Below are positions 57,551 to 64,000 of a DNA stretch of 64,000 nt, piece by piece. Position 1 is the stretch's first letter; each line of letters begins with the position of its first letter. This DNA is from Endomicrobium sp. (GTDB lineage Bacteria; Elusimicrobiota; Endomicrobiia; Endomicrobiales; Endomicrobiaceae). The position numbers were made by a program, and so were the translations under genes. The notes beneath the pieces are model-generated. The model did not search any database. It worked only from the letters and a program-made list of their open reading frames with translations, and had not been told where the DNA came from. The stretch covers positions 37,361 to 101,360 of the forward strand of contig JAITOB010000001.1 in assembly GCA_031290155.1 (NCBI GenBank). Direction: 5' to 3'.

Positions 57551-58063
57551 ATGAAAAAAGAAATTTCTGCTGTTTATTCCGGAAGCTTTGATCCTCCTAC
57601 AAACGGACATTTGGATATTATAATCAGGGCTTCGCATTTGTTTCCAAAAATAATAGTTGCAGTTACGGAAAATATAAATAAAAAATATACTTTTTCTCTG
57701 CGCGAAAGAATTGTTTTACTGCAAAAAATTACAAAAGGGTTAAAAAACACAAAAATTGTATCTTTTTCAGGACTATTGGCAGATTATGTCGAACAAATTA
57801 ATTCTTTTGTTTTGATAAGAGGATTGAGGGCAATTTCTGATTTTGAATACGAGTTTCAAATGGCGCTTATGAATAGAAAATTAAATAAAAAAATTGAAAC
57901 AATATTCTTGATGACAGATCAACGTTATACATTTCTTTCTTCCAGTATGGTAAAAGAGATTGCAATTCTTGGAGGCGACACTAAAGACTTTGTACCTAAA
58001 TACGTAGAAAAAGAATTGAAAAAGCGAGTTGTTGATCTGTCAAAAAGGAATAATGAAAAATAA
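57551..58063 (+). CDS. coaD: Phosphopantetheine adenylyltransferase
   Basis: 'AVYSGSFDPPTNGHLDIIIRASHLFPKIIVAVTENINKK', 'LIRGLRAISDFEYEFQMALMNRKL', 'FLSSSMVKEIAILGGDTKDFVP'. Confidence 0.96.
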   Translation: MKKEISAVYSGSFDPPTNGHLDIIIRASHLFPKIIVAVTENINKKYTFSLRERIVLLQKITKGLKNTKIVSFSGLLADYVEQINSFVLIRGLRAISDFEYEFQMALMNRKLNKKIETIFLMTDQRYTFLSSSMVKEIAILGGDTKDFVPKYVEKELKKRVVDLSKRNNEK

Positions 58064-58462
58064 TAATGGTTTTAATAGAATAAAAATATCGATAGCGGCT
58101 GCGGTAATAGTAACGCTTGTTTTTGTATCAATACAAAGTTAGATGTTTAACAAAAGCCGAAGAAACAGCTACAAAAAGGGCTTGCTTCTTTAAGGAGCGC
58201 TGTATCTTTATATTACGGAGATAATGGAGGTAATTACCCTGATATTAATATAGTCGCAGAACTTGTAAAAGGTTATATAGAAAAGATCCCATATGTTTAA
58301 TACCTTATCATAAGAAATCAAGTATAGTATTAACTTCCGACCTTGTAAGCAATACCGATATCGGAGATGGGTGTATAAGTCCGATGATAAGCCGGATTCT
58401 ACAGGCAGAGTAAAAGGACAAATATGGATAAATTGTTCCCATAACAACTGGAGTAAGTTATA
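58052..58462 (+). pseudogene. Pseudopilin (type II secretion/type IV pilin-like), frameshifted
   Basis: 'NRIKISIAAAVIVTLVFVSIQS*' then '..TATKKGLASLRSAVSLYYGDNGGNYPDI', typical after the pilin N-terminal helix. Confidence 0.6.
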
Positions 58463-58465
58463 GAA

Positions 58466-59105
58466 ATGTTATCTTTTATCTCGGGAATATTTTTAGTTTT
58501 TTGTATAGGGATCATACTCGGTAAAAATATACATAAAACGCTCTTTATCAAACTTCTTACTGCATTTTCCTTTGTATTTCTTTTTTACAAATTTTCATTT
58601 TCTGTTCAATTCTTTATATTTGCTTTTCTTACATTTTTTCTAATTTATGCTTCAGTAATAGATTATTTCCAGAGAATAATTCCTGTGATTGCCCCAATTT
58701 TATTAGTTATTACAGGAATTTTATTGAGTTTTATAAATATATCTTTAGGGGAACTTATTTATCAAGATTAATTAATTCTATTTTAGGCGTTATTTCCGGC
58801 TTTGGTGTTTTATTTATTGCAGGAACGTTAGGGCAGTTTGTTTATAAAAAAAAGTAATGGGCGGCGGAGATATTAAATTTATGGCTGGGATTGGTTCATT
58901 TATAGGTATAGAAAAAGTATTTCTTGCGGTTTTAATTGCGGCATTAGCCGGCAGTATAGTAGGATTATGCCTTATAGCATTAAAAAAAGTTGAAAGAAGA
59001 GGATACATGCCATTTGGTCCGTTTTTATCTTCAGGAACTTTTATAACTATATTTATTCAATATCCGTCGTCATTTTTTAGTATGTTTTTTATAAAAAGCA
59101 TATAA
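58466..59105 (+). pseudogene. Prepilin peptidase (A24 family), frameshifted
   Basis: 'SVIDYFQRIIPVIAPILLVITGILLSF' and, in another frame, 'MGGGDIKFMAGIGSFIGIEKVFLAVLIAALAGSIVGL...YMPFGPFLSSGTFITIF'. Confidence 0.78.
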
Positions 59106-60135
59106 TATTGGGAACATATAACGGCTTCACCTTTTGCTGGTAAATTTTGCTTTTCCAAAAATTTTTGAGCTTCAGATAATTATAAAACAGATAAATTCAA
59201 TATCGTGTTTTCTACTTCTTGTTCTTTCTTTATCTTTTATTTTTTGGTGGAATGAAAGGAAGGCATATTTTATATATCGTTTATATTGTTTTAGCAGTAA
59301 TAATGATAGAATCGCTGCTTGCCATAGGAACTGCAGGGCTTATATTTGCAGCTTATATATTCTTAATAAGAGAAAATAAAATAAGAATAAGAATATTAAT
59401 CGCAGTTACGCCGTTTATTTTAATATCACCTACATCGTTTTATTTTCTTTTTAAGACAAATTTCTTTTATGACAAAATACTAATATGGAAAGCGGCTCTG
59501 CTTGTAATAAAAGATAATATATTTACAGGTTTTATCTGAAAATAGAGTTTTAGGATTTATATTTTTTATAGCAACGCTTGCAATATTTTTTTATTTTACA
59601 ACTTTTTTAATTCGTATGTATTCGTGTCAACAAATATGTTATTATTCTTTCCTTGCTTGCTTTTCCTATTACTTCTTATAATAGTATTGAAGAAAAGAGA
59701 AGTAAAATTAATTCTCATTTAATGATTGTTCTGCTTTTGGTTTTAATCATTGCAGCAGGAAGACCTTTATACGCGTTTCAAGAATATAAAAAGGATTTTC
59801 ATTTCTTACAGCAAAAAATATCTAAATGCAAAAGAATATTTCAAAACGTCGTAATTAATGACGCTTTAAATCCTGAATATTCAAGCAGCTTGGCGGAAGT
59901 TTATTTTGCTCTTTACCAACAGACTAAATAAGAAGTTTTGCTTGACCTTGCAATAGAGCTGTCAAATTATTCTTTATATCTCAACAAGCATAACGGCAAA
60001 TATTATTATTAGCTCGCATGGCTTTACCATTTTAAAAATGATAAAAAACAAGCATCGGGGCATATAAGTAAAGCCATGACAATGGATCCATTCAACGATT
60101 TATATCAAGAATCTTATGGAACTTTAATACGTTAA
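59105..60135 (+). pseudogene. O-antigen ligase/polymerase-like membrane protein with TPR-like tail, frameshifted
   Basis: Hydrophobic fragments incl. 'IVYIVLAVIMIESLLAIGTAGLIFAAYIFL...LIWKAALLVIKDNIFTGF', late fragment 'ASGHISKAMTMDPFNDLYQESYGTLIR*'. Confidence 0.5.
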
Positions 60136-60184
60136 ACATTAAATTCATTTTGTTATTATAATGTTATAAAGTATGGAACGTTAA

Positions 60185-61155
60185 AAAAAACTTTATAAAA
60201 ATATTATCAGGATTACTTTTCAGCATAATTTTTATATATTTGGTTTTGCGGAATATAAATATTAAAAAATCTCTGGAGCTGATAAAAAATACAAACTACT
60301 TGGTTTTGACTTTTGGAACTTTAATTTACGCTTTTACCTATGTGCTGAGAAGCGTAAGATATTATTTCATTATTCTCCCTTTAAAAAACCCCGCATAATG
60401 GAAAATTTTCCTTATACAACATTAGGTTTTTTGTAAATAATATAATTCCGTTAAGACTTGGAGAATTAATAAGAGCAAAAATAACAGGTGAGCGGCTTTA
60501 TTTGCCTCGCAGCAGCGTTCTAGCTACAATTATTATTGAAAGATTGTTTGACATAACTATATCCGTATTGTTTTTTTTCAATTATAATGATGTTTATGTC
60601 TTCCCATCAATTTTTAGAAAAGTCATTTTATATTTTAGCAGTACTGTTTATTATTTGCTTATCGTTTTTTATATTATGCCAATGTATAAAAATAAAGTTA
60701 TAAATTTTTTATCAGCAATCTTTATGCCTGCAAAAATAAAAGTATTTATAACTGATTTTCTTAATAAACTTATATACGGGCTTGAAATATTAAAAAAGCT
60801 GTCTGTTTTAATAAAAACTTTTGTAATGTCTGCCGTACTTTGGATAATAGAAGCTGTATTCCTTGTTGTTGTTGCTTATTCCTGCAATATAAAGCTTTCC
60901 ATCTGCGCGGCAATTTTTACTGTGATCATTATCGGTATAGGAATAATAATTACTGCTGCTCCGGGTTATATCGGAGCATTTGAGTTTATGGGAGTTACAG
61001 CTTTATCGGCTTTGTCAATAGATAAAGATTCTGCGTTTGCATATATTGCGCTTTATCATTTGCTGCAGTTTGCAGTGATATTTACATTAGCTTTTACTTG
61101 CGCTCTAAAAGTCAAATTGTCATTTTCTGATTTATTTAAATTCACAAAAAATTAA
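60185..61155 (+). pseudogene. UPF0104/YbhN-type flippase-like membrane protein, 5' part frameshifted
   Basis: Degraded 5' reading 'LSGLLFSIIFIYLVLRNINIKKSLELIKNTNYLVL..', 'NNIIPLRLGELIRAKITGERLYLPRSSVLATIIIERLFDI'; 3' ORF 60502-61155 intact. Confidence 0.72.
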
Positions 61156-61164
61156 GGAACCAAA

Positions 61165-62196
61165 ATGAAAAATTATATACTCTGTATTATTGTATTTTTT
61201 ATTTCTTTTTTATTGTCTTTTGTAACAACTCCTTTATGCAGATTTATAGCTGTAAAGTTAAATATTATTGATAATCCTATATCGGATATAAAAACTCATA
61301 AAATAAAAACACCGTATCTTGGCGGTATTGCTATTGCGCTGGGCTGGGCGGCATCATTAATTTTAATAAGAATCATTACAAATTTTCCTACGCTGACTTT
61401 AAGAAACATAAGGGGACTCATATACGGAGCTTTAATGGTCTCGGGACTCGGCCTTGTAGATGACATAAAATTTAAAGGACTTGGGTTTAAATCAAAATTG
61501 ATAATTCAGTTTTTAGCGGCTGCTACTGTTGTATTTTTATTTGATATAAGAATTAATTTTATTTCAATATACTGGATATCATGTTTTATAAGCATTGTAT
61601 GGATGATAGGCATCACAAATGCTTTTAACATTTTAGATATTATAGACGGGCTTTCAAGTGGCATAGCCTTAATAGCGTCGTTGGCATTTTTATTTATATC
61701 GCTGCCGACAAAAATGATTTATGTCAATTTTTGTTCCATTGCACTGGCAGGAGCAATACTTGGTTTTCTACCTTTTAATTTATCAAATTCAAAAAAGATT
61801 TTTATGGGTGATACCGGAAGCCTGTTTATAGGTTTCATTCTGGCAAGTATTGCTATGGGGACGTCATACACCTCTGTAAATGAAATAGGTCTATTTGCGC
61901 CTCTTATTATACTTGTAATACCTATTTACGAAACAATTTTAGTAAGCTTTTTTAGAATAAAAAAAGGCAGGCCGCCGTTTTTAGGGAGCAAAGATCATTA
62001 TGCTTTACGTCTTGAGAAAATGGGTTTTTCAAGGAAAAAAATTCTTTTAATAACATATACGGCATGTATAATTTTTTCAATATGCGCTTATTTATTTACA
62101 AAGCTGGACATACTGTATGCAATGTTTCTTTTTGCCGCTATTATTGTTTGTATATGGGCGGTCAGCATTAAACTTGCTACAGTGAGGATAGATTAA
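61165..62196 (+). CDS. Undecaprenyl-phosphate sugar-1-phosphate transferase (WecA/TagO/MraY family)
   Basis: 'IDNPISDIKTHKIKTPYLGGIAIALGW', 'GLVDDIKFKGLGFKSKLIIQ', 'AFNILDIIDGLSSGIALIA', 'FMGDTGSLFIGFILA'. Confidence 0.9.
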   Translation: MKNYILCIIVFFISFLLSFVTTPLCRFIAVKLNIIDNPISDIKTHKIKTPYLGGIAIALGWAASLILIRIITNFPTLTLRNIRGLIYGALMVSGLGLVDDIKFKGLGFKSKLIIQFLAAATVVFLFDIRINFISIYWISCFISIVWMIGITNAFNILDIIDGLSSGIALIASLAFLFISLPTKMIYVNFCSIALAGAILGFLPFNLSNSKKIFMGDTGSLFIGFILASIAMGTSYTSVNEIGLFAPLIILVIPIYETILVSFFRIKKGRPPFLGSKDHYALRLEKMGFSRKKILLITYTACIIFSICAYLFTKLDILYAMFLFAAIIVCIWAVSIKLATVRID

Positions 62197-63476
62197 TGGA
62201 TAGAATAGTTATAATCGGGGCAGGAATAAGCGGTTTAACTGCCGCTTATTTTTTAAAAAAACCTTGCGAGATTTTGGAAGCTGAATCTCATGCCGGAGGA
62301 CTTTGTTATTCATATTATGACAATGGATTTGTGTTTGATTATTCAGGACATTTTATCCACATTAAAGATATGAAAATAAAAAAACTTGTTGATAAACTTA
62401 CAGGCGGAGTTAATGAAGTCAAAAGGAATGCGTCAATATATATAAAAAATAATTTTGTGCCTTATCCGTTTCAGGCGAACCTTTACTATCTTGACGAAAA
62501 AACGAAAAAAGAGTGCGTTGAAGGCATTCTTAAAAGAAAAGATGTTGAAATTTCAACAATAATGTCTTTTATTGACTGGGCAGAGACAACATTCGGCAAA
62601 GGCATAACTAAATATTTTATGAAGCCCTATAATCAAAAGCTTTGGAGTTATGATTTAAATAAAATGACTGCAGAATGGGTTGGTTTATTTGTACCAAAAC
62701 CAAATGTCGAAAGCATAATTAAGTCAGCATATTCAGAAAATAAAAAGAAATACGGTTATAACAGCGTATTTTATTATCCTAAAAATAAAGGCAGCGGCGC
62801 TTTAATTGACGGACTTGTAAAAAAAATTAAAATTAATTTAAATGCCAAAACTGAAAAAATTGATATAAAAAACAAAACAGTCCTTTCTTCTGAAGAAAAA
62901 CTGTATAAATATAATACGATAATTTCAACACAACCCTTGCCGGAATTGATAAAACAGATACAAAATGTTCCTGAAAAAGTAAAAGCGGCTGCAAGTAAAC
63001 TTCTATCTAATTCTGTAAGATGTATAAACATAGGTGTAAAATCAAAAGAAGGTATCCCACACCCTTTAAAAGACATACATTGGATGTACATTCCTGATAA
63101 AAAATTTTCTTTTTACAGAATAGGTGTATATTCAAACATAAATAAAAACAATGCGCCAAAAAATTCTTATAGTTTTTATGTTGAATATTCATCATTTAAC
63201 GGAAAATATAAAAATACTAAAAATGTTGTAAATGATTTGAAAAAAATCGGATTTATAAGAGATTCTGATAAGGCAGCAGTTATAAGCGTTGTTGATATTC
63301 CTTATGCTTATGTAATTTTTGATAAAAACAGACAAAAAGCTCTTGAAGTTATAAATCTTTTCTTAAAGGAAAATAAAATTTTCTCAATAGGCAGGTACGG
63401 CGCTTGGAGATATTCTTTTATTGAAGAAGATATGAAAAATGCTATGGCGACAGCAGGGCTGATTAATAGACAATAA
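62196..63476 (+). CDS. FAD-dependent amine oxidase/UDP-galactopyranose mutase-like protein
   Basis: 'IVIIGAGISGLTAAYFLKKPCEILEAESHAGGLCYS' (Rossmann FAD motif) and C-terminal 'IFSIGRYGAWRYSFIEEDMKNAMATAGLI'. Confidence 0.82.
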   Translation: MDRIVIIGAGISGLTAAYFLKKPCEILEAESHAGGLCYSYYDNGFVFDYSGHFIHIKDMKIKKLVDKLTGGVNEVKRNASIYIKNNFVPYPFQANLYYLDEKTKKECVEGILKRKDVEISTIMSFIDWAETTFGKGITKYFMKPYNQKLWSYDLNKMTAEWVGLFVPKPNVESIIKSAYSENKKKYGYNSVFYYPKNKGSGALIDGLVKKIKINLNAKTEKIDIKNKTVLSSEEKLYKYNTIISTQPLPELIKQIQNVPEKVKAAASKLLSNSVRCINIGVKSKEGIPHPLKDIHWMYIPDKKFSFYRIGVYSNINKNNAPKNSYSFYVEYSSFNGKYKNTKNVVNDLKKIGFIRDSDKAAVISVVDIPYAYVIFDKNRQKALEVINLFLKENKIFSIGRYGAWRYSFIEEDMKNAMATAGLINRQ

Positions 63477-63716
63477 CATACATATAATAAATACTACAGT
63501 TTATAAGCGCGTTTTGCACGGCATATAAACATTCTAAGAGCAGTATAGTTAAAAAGCAATTCAGTATTATTAAAATATTCTAATATAACAATAAACATAA
63601 ATAATAATTTTAATATATTTAGCAATTTAACAATCAAAAAATTCATTCAAGTTTGAGTTTACATGTATGATATTGCAGATTTGTCGTCTATATTAATTTG
63701 CAGTTTCTGACGAAAT

Positions 63717-63845
63717 CGAGTTGGTAATGCAACAGTAGAATTTAGAACTTCCTGAGGTGTAGAATAATTAAGGCATTTTCTTGGTTTATTATTGAGTCAA
63801 AATTCTACTTTCGCAAACAAAGACAAGTGTTGCATTAGCAACTCG
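63717..63845 (-). mobile_element. Internally deleted IS30-family remnant bounded by inverted repeats
   Basis: Minus-strand translation 'LNNKPRKCLNYSTPQEVLNSTVALPTRFRQKL' resembles an IS30-type transposase C-terminus; 18-bp inverted repeats 63717-63734 (cgagttggtaatgcaaca) and 63828-63845 (tgttgcattagcaactcg), 17/18 complementary. Confidence 0.72.
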
Positions 63846-64000
63846 AACTGTATATCAATAATAAAAGTTACATTATTTATAAAATATTCTTAAAAATATG
63901 TTTTAAGTTTACTACAAGAATTCAGCCCGCTTAATTATTTAATCAGTGAAAATTTTACTTATTTCTGTAAATAGGGTTTCTATTTGTTAATTATAAAAAT

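Overview
AT-rich bacterial chromosome segment, most consistent with an Elusimicrobiota/Endomicrobium-type intracellular symbiont undergoing genome reduction. The organism is inferred from gene content and decay pattern; no database search was run. About 25 intact housekeeping genes are interleaved with about 20 heavily frameshifted pseudogenes. Intact blocks: lysS-lolC/E-lolD; a lipid A block (bamA, lpxD, fused lpxC-fabZ, two tandem lpxA paralogs, lpxI, a GnnB-like aminotransferase, a GnnA-like oxidoreductase, lpxB); PBP1A; an M16 peptidase pair; a CCA-adding/polyA polymerase family protein; mfd; gpmA; an acyl-CoA synthetase plus pta; an MBL hydrolase; an M42 peptidase; rsmD; a RecB-like nuclease; coaD; a WecA/MraY-like transferase; and an FAD amine-oxidase-like protein. 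Decayed genes: recN, a ~7.6 kb giant secreted protein with a SecA-like ATPase segment, DUF192, a Type ISP-like restriction-modification gene, an FkbM-like gene, a PorV/PorQ-like gene, a Firmicutes-like mobile island (serine recombinase, MFS efflux, MarR), ftsH, a lipoprotein, yjbQ, argB-argD-argG, pseudopilin, prepilin peptidase, O-antigen ligase, a flippase and an IS30 remnant. Main leads: (1) twin lpxA plus gnnAB-like genes implying 2,3-diamino (amide-linked) lipid A; (2) a 12-G tract immediately after the -10 box of the bamA/lpx operon; (3) a structured leader before yjbQ with two related segments and mutually exclusive pairings that sequester the ribosome-binding site; (4) the giant SecA-like secreted protein; (5) a decayed serine-recombinase mobile island; (6) an internally deleted IS30/MITE-like element. 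No tRNA, rRNA or CRISPR was found.
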